This document shows, piece after piece, positions 34,728 to 42,983 of a stretch of 64,000 nt of DNA. Under the pieces are notes generated by a model that saw nothing but the letters and a program-made list of their open reading frames with translations, made no database searches and was not told the DNA's origin. A program made the position numbers and the translations under genes. Each line of letters begins with the position of its first letter. Position 1 is the stretch's first letter. This DNA is from Firmicutes bacterium UBA5493 (GTDB taxonomy: Bacteria > Bacillota > Limnochordia > Darwinibacteriales > Darwinibacteriaceae), in the NCBI GenBank assembly GCA_002424045.1, contig DIPH01000008.1, positions 36,713 through 100,712 on the forward strand. Reading direction: 5' to 3'.

Positions 34728-34761
34728 AAAGGGAGCTTGGAGGATCATCCCAGCTCCCTTT
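34728..34761 (+). terminator. Terminator of the ABC exporter operon
   Basis: AAAGGGAGCT (34728-34737) pairs with AGCTCCCTTT (34752-34761), followed by TCGCTTTCC, seven bases after the permease stop. Confidence 0.75.
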
Positions 34762-34773
34762 CGCTTTCCCGTT

Positions 34774-34911
34774 CTAAGCTCCATGTAAAGCTACAAATCC
34801 AAGAACGGCAGTGGCGAATTCGTCCTTCTTCTCATAAAAAGAGGCATGTCCCGCATCTTCAATAATGACCATTTTCGCGTCTTCAATGCGTTCCTGAATC
34901 TTCTTCACCTC
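34774..34911 (-). pseudogene. C-terminal fragment of an alpha/beta hydrolase gene
   Basis: About 45 codons to the stop at 34774 read VKKIQERIEDAKMVIIEDAG, then HASFYEKKDEF, the region of the catalytic His and final helix of alpha/beta hydrolases (GHASF). The nucleophile half is missing. It ends within about 20 bp of the thiolase fragment on the other strand. Confidence 0.75.
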
Positions 34912-34933
34912 CCAAGAACATCTAGCACCCTGC

Positions 34934-35599
34934 GTGGTTGACATTGAACCAGATTTGCGGTTCAAACCTGCAACCCGAGTCGAGAATGCCTGTGCTTCAG
35001 GTTCAGCAGCGATTGCTGCGGCAAAGAACGCAATTGAAGCTGGTGAAGCCGATCTGGCCTTGGTTATTGGGGTAGAAAAAATGACCAGCCTTGACACAGC
35101 CGGTGTAACCAAGGTGCTCGCCATGGCCTCCTATTGGCCTGAAGAAGGGGAGATCGGGATGACATTCCCAGGTCTATTTGCAGAGTATGCTAAAGGTTCT
35201 GCGTTTGTGGCAGGCAAAAAAGCGATCCAAAAAGCCTATGAACTGGCGAATATAACAGTGGAGGATCTAGATTTCGCGGAGGTCCATGACTGCTTTACAA
35301 TCGCGGAGGTTCTAGCCTATGAAGCGATGGGACTTGTTCCCGAAGGGCAAGGACGCAGAGCCATCGAAGAGGGATTAGTCGAGGTTGGTGGTAAGCTACC
35401 GGTGAATGTTTCTGGGGGTTTAAAAGCGAAGGGACACCCTGTAGGAGCAACGGGTGTATCCATGGCAGTCCTTGCTACACGCCAACTCCAAGGAAAAGCC
35501 ATTGGTCACCAAGTTAATGGGGCAAGAGTAGGATTAACCTATAACATTGGTGGAAGTGCTGCTAGTAACTATGCTTTGGTTCTTAAGGGGACGAAGTAA
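34934..35599 (+). pseudogene. Thiolase (acetyl-CoA acetyltransferase) gene with N-terminal and internal deletions
   Basis: 221 codons. The reading starts near the nucleophile Cys (RVENACASGSAA, usual position near 85-90), so about 65 residues are absent. After FPGLFAEYA (about nt 35190) it jumps to KKAIQKAYELANITVEDLDF, omitting roughly 130 residues. The C-terminal half is well preserved: EVHDCFTIAEVLAYEAMG and GGLKAKGHPVGATG with the catalytic His and GHP loop. Intact family members are about 385-390 residues. The frame is otherwise clean, so a recent loss. Ends in a strong terminator. Confidence 0.85.
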
Positions 35600-35623
35600 G
35601 CTGTAAAGGGGAAGCGGATATGT

Positions 35624-35656
35624 AACAAGTCCAGAGGAGCGTTCTCTGGACTTGTT
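35624..35656 (+). terminator. Intrinsic terminator after the thiolase remnant
   Basis: A 13-bp perfect stem (35624-35636 with 35644-35656, core AAGTCCAGAG), 7-nt loop, tail TGGGTTT. Confidence 0.8.
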
Positions 35657-35702
35657 TGGGTTTACTTGTGAGGAGCTCTTTTGAGCATCTGCAAAATCCC
35701 CC

Positions 35703-35731
35703 TTGACAACCTTTCATACTCGACATATTAT
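35703..35731 (+). promoter_or_regulatory. Promoter of the marR-ftsH operon
   Basis: TTGACA (35703-35708), 17-bp spacer, TATTAT (35726-35731). Predicted transcription start at about 35738, directly before the palindrome at 35744. Confidence 0.85.
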
Positions 35732-35743
35732 ATATGATAGATA

Positions 35744-35758
35744 CATATCCTAGATATG
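35744..35758. promoter_or_regulatory. Palindromic MarR operator
   Basis: CATATC-CTA-GATATG, a perfect 6-3-6 inverted repeat at about +6 to +20 of the predicted transcript and 32 bp before the MarR start. Position and shape fit an autorepression site. Confidence 0.7.
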
Positions 35759-35790
35759 AATATAACTAATAAATACTTAAGGAGGCCACC

Positions 35791-36258
35791 ATGGATATTA
35801 TCACGTTTAGCCATCACATTTGGGATCTCATGCGCTCCATCGCCCACGGGATCGACAACACTTTACGAGTCATTGTCGATGGATTTGGGGTCACCATGGT
35901 ACAAATGCGGGTCTTAGTCGAACTGAGGCACTGCCAGATGTGTACGATCGGAGACCTAGCCGAAGCCATGAGATCAGCACCAGGCAACGCATCGGCCATG
36001 TGTAAGACCCTCGAAAAAAAGGGGCTTGTCACCCGCACCCGTAACCCCGATGATGAACGCATCGTATTAGTCACGCTTACCGATCAAGGCAGAGGTTTAC
36101 TCCAAGAAATTGAAAAGGAGCTGACCGCCAAGTACGACCCCCTGCTTGCGGAGTATTCTAGTGAGGATTTTGAACAAATTCTTCTAGGGATGGGCAAATT
36201 AAAAGAAGTCATTACAAGTTTGCATCATGCCTTTAATGCAAATCAACGAAGGAGGTAA
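35791..36258 (+). CDS. MarR-family transcriptional regulator
   Basis: 155 residues, winged helix: TIGDLAEAMRSAPGNASAMCKTLEKKGLV (about 50-78) is the helix-turn-helix, and RTRNPDDERIVLVTLTDQG (about 80-98) the wing with its DER motif. Start ATG after AAGGAGG. First gene of an operon with the FtsH-like protease six bases downstream. Three Cys (about 48, 51, 72) raise the possibility of redox sensing, which cannot be told from sequence. Probably represses itself and ftsH. Confidence 0.9.
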   Translation: MDIITFSHHIWDLMRSIAHGIDNTLRVIVDGFGVTMVQMRVLVELRHCQMCTIGDLAEAMRSAPGNASAMCKTLEKKGLVTRTRNPDDERIVLVTLTDQGRGLLQEIEKELTAKYDPLLAEYSSEDFEQILLGMGKLKEVITSLHHAFNANQRRR

Positions 36259-36264
36259 GTTCCT

Positions 36265-38091
36265 ATGGCCGATCCAAAAAAACCTACTCGAAAACCCTTG
36301 ATTTTTTACTACCTTGTCTCTTTGCTCGTCCTGTTTCTAATTAATGTGCTAATCGTTCCTATGTTTGTGCGTGACCAAGTCACTGAGGTGGATTACAGTG
36401 TATTTCTCCAAGCCGTCGAGGAGAAGCGTGTAACACAAGTAGAGTTAAGCGCTGATGGCCAACAGATCCTGTACATGGCCAAAGATCAACACGGGCAACT
36501 CCAGACCTACACAACCGTAGCCATGCCTGACCCCAACCTTTTAGAGAGGCTGCGAAGCAGTGAGTCTGGCATCCAGTTTTCCCGGATTAAACCTACCCAA
36601 ACCTCACCCCTTCTGACCTACCTGTTTAGCCTAATTGTACCCATTTTGCTCATCTTTGGTTTGGGCCGACTGTTTTCCAAGCAATTGCAGCAACGCATGG
36701 GTAATACCATGTCCTTTGGTAAAAGTAATGCCCGTATCTACGTAGAAGCCCAAACTGGTAAGACCTTCGCAGATGTGGCAGGACAGGACGAAGCGAAGGA
36801 AGCCTTAACAGAGATTGTGGACTTCCTCCATCATCCTGACAAGTACGCAAGTATCGGTGCCACACTCCCTAAGGGAGCCTTGTTAGTGGGCCCTCCAGGA
36901 ACGGGCAAAACCCTCCTAGCACAGGCGGTAGCCGGCGAAGCTGATGTCCCCTTCTTCTCCATTTCCGGTTCGGAGTTTGTGGAAATGTTTGTGGGCATGG
37001 GCGCAGCTAAGGTGAGAGACCTATTCAAGCAGGCAACCGAAAAAGCCCCCTGTATCGTCTTCATTGACGAGATTGACACCATAGGGAAAAAGCGTGGAGA
37101 TGGTGGATTCTCTGGAAACGACGAAAGGGAGCAAACCCTCAATCAACTCCTCACAGAGATGGACGGTTTCGATGGCCGCAAAGGTGTTGTAATCTTAGCC
37201 GCCACGAACAGACCCGAATCCCTCGACCCCGCCCTACTCCGTCCCGGACGTTTTGACAGACGTATCCCGGTAGAACTACCAGATCTCAACGGACGGACAG
37301 CCATCTTGAAAGTTCATGCAGCCAAAATTGCCATGGATAGTGATGTGGACTTTGAAGCCATTGCTAGGGCTACAGCTGGAACCTCTGGTGCGGATTTGGC
37401 AAACATTATTAACGAAGCCGCCCTCAGGGCTGTACGGATGGGAAGGAACCTCGTTCGCCAAGAGGATCTTCAGGAAAGCGTGGAAGTTGTCATAGCTGGT
37501 TATGAGCGCAAGAATGCCACCATCTCTCCAAAAGAAAAGGAAGTCATTGCGTACCATGAGATTGGCCACGCCTTAGTTGCAGCGAAACAAACAAACACCG
37601 CACCAGTAACGAAGATCACCATCGTGCCACGTACATCGGGAGCATTAGGATACACGATGCAAGTGGAACAAGATGAGCGCCACCTTATGAGTAAAGAAGA
37701 TGCCATGAATCGTCTCGCCACATTGACCGGTGGGCGCGCCGCAGAAGAGCTGATTTTTAATACCGCCACCACAGGTGCAGCCAATGACATCGATCAGGCG
37801 ACCAAGCTAGCCCGTGCTATGGTAACCCGCTACGGCATGAGTGACCAGTTTGGCATGGTTGCCTTGGAAACACTCTCCAACCCCTATCTCGGAGGAGATA
37901 GTTCGCTAACCTGTTCGAGCGAGACGGCAGCTGAAATCGATAAAGAAGTAATCAAACTCGTGAAGCAAGGACATGAAAGAGCTATCACTATCCTCAAAGA
38001 TAACATGGGTAAACTGCACGAATTGTCCCGGGAGCTTCTGAAGAAGGAAACCCTTACAGGACAAGAATTCGTGGAAATCCTAGAAAGCTAG
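36265..38091 (+). CDS. ftsH: FtsH-type membrane-anchored ATP-dependent zinc protease
   Basis: 608 residues. Two membrane helices (about 12-34 and 115-134) flank a periplasmic FtsH extracellular domain; the AAA+ module has Walker A GPPGTGKT (209-216), Walker B IVFIDE (264-269) and a second region of homology with NRPESLDPALLRPGRFDRR. The peptidase has HEIGH (431-435) and the third zinc ligand Asp508. It degrades membrane and short-lived soluble proteins. Control by a MarR repressor is not the usual setting (normally constitutive, near tilS/hpt), so this is likely an accessory FtsH. Terminator follows. Confidence 0.95.
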   Translation: MADPKKPTRKPLIFYYLVSLLVLFLINVLIVPMFVRDQVTEVDYSVFLQAVEEKRVTQVELSADGQQILYMAKDQHGQLQTYTTVAMPDPNLLERLRSSESGIQFSRIKPTQTSPLLTYLFSLIVPILLIFGLGRLFSKQLQQRMGNTMSFGKSNARIYVEAQTGKTFADVAGQDEAKEALTEIVDFLHHPDKYASIGATLPKGALLVGPPGTGKTLLAQAVAGEADVPFFSISGSEFVEMFVGMGAAKVRDLFKQATEKAPCIVFIDEIDTIGKKRGDGGFSGNDEREQTLNQLLTEMDGFDGRKGVVILAATNRPESLDPALLRPGRFDRRIPVELPDLNGRTAILKVHAAKIAMDSDVDFEAIARATAGTSGADLANIINEAALRAVRMGRNLVRQEDLQESVEVVIAGYERKNATISPKEKEVIAYHEIGHALVAAKQTNTAPVTKITIVPRTSGALGYTMQVEQDERHLMSKEDAMNRLATLTGGRAAEELIFNTATTGAANDIDQATKLARAMVTRYGMSDQFGMVALETLSNPYLGGDSSLTCSSETAAEIDKEVIKLVKQGHERAITILKDNMGKLHELSRELLKKETLTGQEFVEILES

Positions 38092-38108
38092 GTATGCTTA
38101 AAAGCACT

Positions 38109-38138
38109 GGGGAAGGTTGCCAAGACCTTCCCCTTTTT
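38109..38138 (+). terminator. Intrinsic terminator of the marR-ftsH operon
   Basis: GGGGAAGGT (38109-38117), 7-nt loop, ACCTTCCCC (38125-38133), then TTTTT. Confidence 0.92.
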
Positions 38139-38227
38139 CTTTCCTTCCCTCGCTTCTGGAACCCTTCACCCGGGAAGTACATTCCCAGGAGTTAATAAAT
38201 CCTACCTTGGGGTTGAATAAGCGTCCA

Positions 38228-38256
38228 TTGTTTTTACGCGGTTAGAAGGCTAGAAT
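38228..38256 (+). promoter_or_regulatory. Promoter of the second XRE-TPR regulator
   Basis: TTGTTT (38228-38233), 17-bp spacer, TAGAAT (38251-38256), 41 bp before the start codon. Confidence 0.6.
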
Positions 38257-38297
38257 AAAAACAGATAGAGCACCTTGCGCCCTGTGAGGAGGATTAC

Positions 38298-39383
38298 ATG
38301 AAATTGAGTATCGGCGAGGTTATCGTGACTAAGCGAAAGGAAAAATCATGGACACAAGAACAGTTGGCGAATGCCGTGGGGGTTTCAACCCCAGCGGTCA
38401 GTAAGTGGGAAACAGGGGCAACATATCCAGACATTACACTGCTTTCTCCTATTGCCCGTGCTTTGAACACCACGGTAGACGAATTGCTTTCCTACCAAAA
38501 CGAGCTCTCAGCAGATGATGTGGGCGAGCTTACACGAAAAGCGGCAAGGACTTACGAAACAGATGGTTTTGATCGTGGATGGAACTATTGTCAAAACCTC
38601 TTGCAGGAATACCCCAACAGTGTTCCCTTAAAGTTCTATCTTGGTAATCTGTTCCAGAGTTTCATGTTGATGAAACCTAATATGGAGAGCCAGGAGATAC
38701 GGAGCTACTATCGGCAATCGGCCAACACCTATGAAGAAGTACTGTCAAGCGGACATCCAGAATTCTCTTACCATGCAACGGTAATCTTAATCGGGCACTA
38801 TATAATGCTTGACGAACTTGATCGAGCGCTCGAATTATTGAATCGTTTACCAAAGGCACGAATAGACCCTGATTTGCTCTACCCATCAATTCATGCTTTA
38901 CGCGGAGAGCATGACGAAGCAATGAAGTTGACCCAAGAAAACATCAGACGGTACCTCCCCAGAATTAGCCAATCCCTAAGCGTACTATGCGCCCATGCCC
39001 GAGAGCATGGCGACATGGACAGAGCCTATACCCTTGCACAAGTGAACGTTGAGATGACAAAACTGTTCGGCGTAAGTGGGGAAATCGCCTATCCCGATGT
39101 GATCAAAACCCTTGTTTCCAGGGAAGATACGCAAAATGCACTCAATTGTCTGGAAACATATGCTCAAAGCATACTTGAGCTTAGTTACGACTACTCTAAT
39201 AATCCAGTTTTTGATAGATTAGAGGAAGAACCCCAAGATACTTCTTATATCAAAAAAGTTCTTGCACAAAGCATCTTGATTGACAAGGAGTATGCTTCGC
39301 TAACAGACGAACCGCGCTACACCCGCATCGTTGAGAAGTTGCGGGAAATTGCCGAAGCAACGACAAACACGTTCCGCGACTGA
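38298..39383 (+). CDS. XRE-family transcriptional regulator with TPR-like C-terminal region
   Basis: 361 residues. N-terminal helix-turn-helix (TKRKEKSWTQEQLANAVGVS and SKWETGATYPDITLLSPIA, about 11-53), then helical repeats to the end (for example YHATVILIGHYIMLDELDRA). Same architecture and length class as the regulator at 2181, but here without an ABC module next to it. ATG start after GAGGAGG. Targets unknown; the HD protein 156 bp downstream is on the same strand and might be one. Confidence 0.88.
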   Translation: MKLSIGEVIVTKRKEKSWTQEQLANAVGVSTPAVSKWETGATYPDITLLSPIARALNTTVDELLSYQNELSADDVGELTRKAARTYETDGFDRGWNYCQNLLQEYPNSVPLKFYLGNLFQSFMLMKPNMESQEIRSYYRQSANTYEEVLSSGHPEFSYHATVILIGHYIMLDELDRALELLNRLPKARIDPDLLYPSIHALRGEHDEAMKLTQENIRRYLPRISQSLSVLCAHAREHGDMDRAYTLAQVNVEMTKLFGVSGEIAYPDVIKTLVSREDTQNALNCLETYAQSILELSYDYSNNPVFDRLEEEPQDTSYIKKVLAQSILIDKEYASLTDEPRYTRIVEKLREIAEATTNTFRD

Positions 39384-39451
39384 CAAGGAGTAAAGCCGGA
39401 AACACCGGTTATCAGATGTAGCTATTCCCACTGGATCCGGGCACTCCATTT

Positions 39452-39511
39452 GTTCTGCAAAGGAGGTTCTTGCCAATCTTAGGCGAATCCTAAGAACGTC
39501 ATACGCAGAAC
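39452..39511 (+). promoter_or_regulatory. Structured leader upstream of the HD-domain gene
   Basis: GTTCTGC (39452-39458) pairs with GCAGAAC (39505-39511), enclosing TCTTAGG/CCTAAGA (39477-39483, 39489-39495) with a 5-nt loop. GTTCTT (39466-39471) can pair instead with AAGAAC (39492-39497). The alternative pairings suggest a regulatory RNA. I do not recognise it as a known riboswitch class. Confidence 0.4.
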
Positions 39512-39539
39512 CTATGAATTAGCTCCAGGAGGTACAAAA

Positions 39540-40109
39540 GTGAAACCAAGTAGAGAACAAGCATGGCAAATGCTCACAGAGTATACCAAATCAGAGGCCC
39601 TACTACAACACGCCTTAGCTGTAGAAGCCGTGATGAGACACTTCGCCAAACTTTCAGGTGAAGACGCTGATGAGTGGGGAGTTATCGGGCTTCTCCACGA
39701 TCTAGACTACGAGCAGTTTCCCGACCAGCATTGCCACAAGACGGCAGAAATCCTTGAAGAAAAAGGGGTAGATGCAAAGTACATTCGGGCAGTGTGCAGT
39801 CACGGCTACGGTATTTGTACAGACATCGAGCCCCAAAGTGAGTTGGAGAAGACCCTCTACACCATTGACGAGCTAACTGGGCTGATTAACGCCGTATGCC
39901 TCATGCGACCATCAAAGAGCGTGTTGGATTTAGAAGTGAAGTCCGTCAAAAAGAAATTCAAGCAATCCAGCTTTGCCGCAGGTGTCAACAGAGAGGTCAT
40001 TCTAAAGGGCTGTGAAATGCTGGGGATGGATCTAAATGATGTCATCTCTGAAACCATAGAGGGCATGCGCAAAGCCGCCCCTGAAATTGGCTTGCAAGGA
40101 ATTCTCTAA
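39540..40109 (+). CDS. HD-domain hydrolase, HDIG type
   Basis: 189 residues, GTG start after AGGAGGT. The metal-binding HD motif is in GLLHDLDYEQFPDQHCHKTA (about 50-69), with an upstream His in LLQHALAVEAVM (about 22-33) and a distal Asp in YTIDELTGLI. Family members are phosphohydrolases, often on nucleotides. The GLLHDLDYEQFPDQH form belongs to a group of small stand-alone HD proteins of unknown substrate. Followed by a bidirectional terminator. Confidence 0.82.
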   Translation: MKPSREQAWQMLTEYTKSEALLQHALAVEAVMRHFAKLSGEDADEWGVIGLLHDLDYEQFPDQHCHKTAEILEEKGVDAKYIRAVCSHGYGICTDIEPQSELEKTLYTIDELTGLINAVCLMRPSKSVLDLEVKSVKKKFKQSSFAAGVNREVILKGCEMLGMDLNDVISETIEGMRKAAPEIGLQGIL

Positions 40110-40148
40110 TTCCCGAAATCTCTAGTTCTCGCGCTCCAAAAGTCAAAA

Positions 40149-40179
40149 CAGCCTGTGATCAACACTCCATCACAGGCTG
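40149..40179. terminator. Bidirectional terminator between the HD and M16 genes
   Basis: CAGCCTGTGAT (40149-40159), 9-nt loop, ATCACAGGCTG (40169-40179), followed by CTGTTTTTCT on the plus strand and preceded by AAAA on it, so usable both ways. Confidence 0.88.
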
Positions 40180-40192
40180 CTGTTTTTCTAAC

Positions 40193-41518
40193 CTAAGGGA
40201 TGATCAAAACCTCCGTATAGTTCTGGAAGTACTTTTGTGCGGCCTCTTTGATATCGTCCGGTGTAACCTCATCAAAGAAACTCATATAGTCATCGACCCA
40301 CTCATAACCCCATCCTGTCAACTCCGTCATGGCCAGCATGAGGGCCTGGCTCAAGTTAGTCTCGTTTTGGATCAGGTACATGCCCCGTTTTTGCGTGGCG
40401 ATATGAGCGATTTCCTCTGCGGTGAGGCCTTCGTCGGCAAAGCGCTTCAGCTCGATCAAGACCTGGTCCTTAGCCTGCTCTACATTCTGCGGATGGGTAG
40501 CCAGGAAAATCAAAAGATTCGATGGGCCTAAGCGCTCATCATACTGAGACATCGCGGTGTATGCCAATCCCCGCTTGTCTCTGATTTCTGTAAAGAGACG
40601 GGAAGACATCCCCTCCCCAAGAATGCCGTTGATCACAGCCATAGCCGCGCTATCTTCATCAAAGGATGCCGGCGCAGGATAACCCATAATCAAAAAGGCT
40701 GCTTCTGTGGGCAGGTTAATGACCATCTCCCGATCCTCAGAGGGATACACAAACTCCACCTGTTCCCGTGGTCTCGGGCTATCTGTATACCCATTTTTCC
40801 AGTCCGCGAAGCTTTCCTGTAAGAGTGGCAGAAGCTCTTCAGTCTTAAAGTTTCCAACAACAGAAACCACGATCTGTTCTGGCTGGTACAAATACGTATG
40901 CCAGTTGACTGCATCGTCACGGCTAATCATGGTTAGACCAACGGTTGACCCATAGGGCGAGAGTTTGTACGGATGCTCTCCGTAAAATAGCTCAAGATAA
41001 CCGAGGACAATTGCATTCATGGGATCATCGGTGAGGCTGGCTAAAATGGCCTGACTTAAGTAACGTTCCCGTTCAAATTCCTGTTCGGGGAAGATCGGAT
41101 TGTTCAGCAAATCCATGAAGACGTCAAAACTTGCCCCGAAGGACCCAGGCGTGGATTGCAGAAAGATGGCAGAATAGTCATACGAAGCTGACGTTTGGAG
41201 CTGCGCGCCTAAAGACTCGAGCTCGATCACAATCTCTTGAGCTGTACGATTCGTAGTGCCTGAGAGTAGGTTCCGCTGCGTCAAATAGGTGATTCCTTCC
41301 AATCCTACAGGATCCTGTACAGAACCAACACCACTCAAAAGGCCTACCGCAATGATATCAAAGGCCGGATTCTCTTTAAAGAGAAGTGTCAGTCCATTAT
41401 CCAATACCACCTTTTGAACATCCTCCGTATAACTGAACGTAGCAGAAGCCAAGGCAGAGCCACAGGCAAAAATCACTACAAGCAGTGTTACAATGGAAAA
41501 CCGGAATTTCATTTTCAT
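40193..41518 (-). CDS. M16 family peptidase homologue, catalytically inactive subunit
   Basis: 441 residues from ATG 41518 (GGGGAGGT upstream), with a signal peptide about 1-26. Two M16 domains. The zinc motif HxxEH is replaced by YLTQR (residues 78-82, inside GLEGITYLTQRNLLSG), so it cannot bind zinc. The glycine-rich substrate loop of such subunits may correspond to GEGMSSRLFTEIRDKRGLAY near 305-325. It starts four bases after the active subunit gene ends, matching the alpha/beta heterodimers of mitochondrial processing peptidase and bacterial M16B pairs. Confidence 0.9.
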   Translation of the reverse strand: MKMKFRFSIVTLLVVIFACGSALASATFSYTEDVQKVVLDNGLTLLFKENPAFDIIAVGLLSGVGSVQDPVGLEGITYLTQRNLLSGTTNRTAQEIVIELESLGAQLQTSASYDYSAIFLQSTPGSFGASFDVFMDLLNNPIFPEQEFERERYLSQAILASLTDDPMNAIVLGYLELFYGEHPYKLSPYGSTVGLTMISRDDAVNWHTYLYQPEQIVVSVVGNFKTEELLPLLQESFADWKNGYTDSPRPREQVEFVYPSEDREMVINLPTEAAFLIMGYPAPASFDEDSAAMAVINGILGEGMSSRLFTEIRDKRGLAYTAMSQYDERLGPSNLLIFLATHPQNVEQAKDQVLIELKRFADEGLTAEEIAHIATQKRGMYLIQNETNLSQALMLAMTELTGWGYEWVDDYMSFFDEVTPDDIKEAAQKYFQNYTEVLIIP

Positions 41519-41522
41519 TAGG

Positions 41523-42857
41523 CTACCTCCCCACCGGTGAAATTTCACTATGGACATAAGCATGTGGGTGCAAGAAGCTTTGGGCCGCGCGCTGAATGTC
41601 CTCCGCTGTAATCTGTTCCAAGAGTGCGCCTTGGTTCACAGCACCCATTACACCACCATAGATCTCCATCTGCCCAAGGTACATGGCTACATTTGTGCTT
41701 GATTCCGTAGAAAAGGCTAGACTACTGCGAGCCATAGCGCGGGCCCGCTCTAATTCAGCATCCGTGACAGGTTCGGTCTGCAACCTCAAGAGCTCTTCCT
41801 GGATAATCTCCGTCAGACGATCTCTCTTACTTGGATCGAGTTCAACGAAAATTCCAAAGAGACCAATGTCCCCAAACCCGTTATAGCTTGCAGAAACGCT
41901 GTTTGCAATTTGCTCCCCTTCGATCAGGCGTTGATAAAGCCTAGAGGACCGCCCTCCACCAAGAATAATCCCAGTCATGGTCAGGGCTGCGGCATCATGT
42001 GTTCCAGATCCAGGTGCGGGGTGGCCTAAGAATACATAGCTTTGCTGAAGGGGACGTTCTTCTTTCAGGTAAACGACGGTTTCTAACTCTGGGATGGTGA
42101 TATGTTCTGTGTGCGGAAGGGTTTTGGCTGTCATGCCCCCATAGAGCTCTTCGGCCTGGGCAAAAATGGCTCCAGCATCCACTTGGCCTGTCACCACCAG
42201 AATCATATTGTTGGGTACATAATACTGCCCGTGGAAATCCACTACCTCTGCCCGGCTTACATTAGCCAACTCTTCAACGGAACCGATGACGTTCTTCGAA
42301 TAGACAGTTCCGGCAAAGAGATGCTCGATTGCCATATCCACGAGGTGCGTTTGGGGAGAGTCAATCCGTAGGCGAATCTCCTCATAAATGACCGTTCGTT
42401 CCATATCGATTTCGTCCTGCTCATACAGTGAGTTGAGCAAAGCATCAGCCTGAATATCCATTGCTTGACTCACATGGTCTGAGGGAACAACGATAAAATA
42501 GGATGTGTAATCAAGGCTTGTCATGGCATTTAGGTACCCACCTAGAGACTCCACCTCGTGGGCAATCTGGCCCCTAGGGCGAGTGGTGGTGCCTTTGAAT
42601 GTAAGGTGTTCAAAAAAATGAGCCAATCCTGAAAGACCAGCAGGGTCATCCTTTGCCCCCGTATCTACCCAAACATTGACCGTAGCAATTGGATAGGACG
42701 GTATCTCCTTGACAATCACCCGCATCCCATTTTCAAGAATACGCATTTGAATGGGGATTAAAGACGACTTGGGGTCCACTGGCGTGGCCAACACAATGGT
42801 ACTGAGTAAAAACACCGTAACGACAAGGGTGAAACTCACAACTCTGATCCGACGCAT
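41523..42857 (-). CDS. M16 family zinc peptidase, active subunit
   Basis: 444 residues with a signal peptide (about 1-25), so exported. The inverted zinc motif HFFEH is at 80-84 in GLAHFFEHLTFKGT, and the distal Glu ligand lies in ERTVIYEEI (about 153-161). The C-terminal domain has the conserved RSSRLYQRLIE region. Forms the working partner of the inactive subunit encoded four bases downstream. Degrades peptides or misfolded proteins outside the cytoplasm. Promoter 42903-42931. Confidence 0.93.
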   Translation of the reverse strand: MRRIRVVSFTLVVTVFLLSTIVLATPVDPKSSLIPIQMRILENGMRVIVKEIPSYPIATVNVWVDTGAKDDPAGLSGLAHFFEHLTFKGTTTRPRGQIAHEVESLGGYLNAMTSLDYTSYFIVVPSDHVSQAMDIQADALLNSLYEQDEIDMERTVIYEEIRLRIDSPQTHLVDMAIEHLFAGTVYSKNVIGSVEELANVSRAEVVDFHGQYYVPNNMILVVTGQVDAGAIFAQAEELYGGMTAKTLPHTEHITIPELETVVYLKEERPLQQSYVFLGHPAPGSGTHDAAALTMTGIILGGGRSSRLYQRLIEGEQIANSVSASYNGFGDIGLFGIFVELDPSKRDRLTEIIQEELLRLQTEPVTDAELERARAMARSSLAFSTESSTNVAMYLGQMEIYGGVMGAVNQGALLEQITAEDIQRAAQSFLHPHAYVHSEISPVGR

Positions 42858-42888
42858 ACTCTACCTCCTTGATTGTGTGTCAATTCAC

Positions 42889-42915
42889 AATAGCGCAAAT
42901 AAATCATACGCTATT
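42889..42915. promoter_or_regulatory. Inverted repeat around the M16 promoter -10 box (candidate operator)
   Basis: AATAGCG (42889-42895) and CGCTATT (42909-42915) flank the -10 box of the M16 promoter. A second, wider pair CAATTC (42881-42886) and GAATTG (42922-42927) encloses it. A protein bound here could govern the M16 operon and reach the divergent MATE promoter. Confidence 0.55.
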
Positions 42916-42931
42916 AAATCCGAATTGTCAA
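42903..42931 (-). promoter_or_regulatory. Promoter of the M16 operon
   Basis: TTGACA (42931-42926), 17-bp spacer, TATGAT (42908-42903). Its -35 box overlaps that of the divergent MATE promoter. Confidence 0.85.
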
Positions 42932-42954
42932 CGCAGGTTCTGGCATGATAGAAT
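42925..42954 (+). promoter_or_regulatory. Promoter of the MATE gene
   Basis: TTGTCA (42925-42930), 18-bp spacer, TAGAAT (42949-42954). Shares the bases 42926-42930 with the opposing M16 -35 box, so the two polymerases should compete. Confidence 0.65.
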
Positions 42955-42983
42955 GGTGGAAGATCACATGGGAGGACACACAT

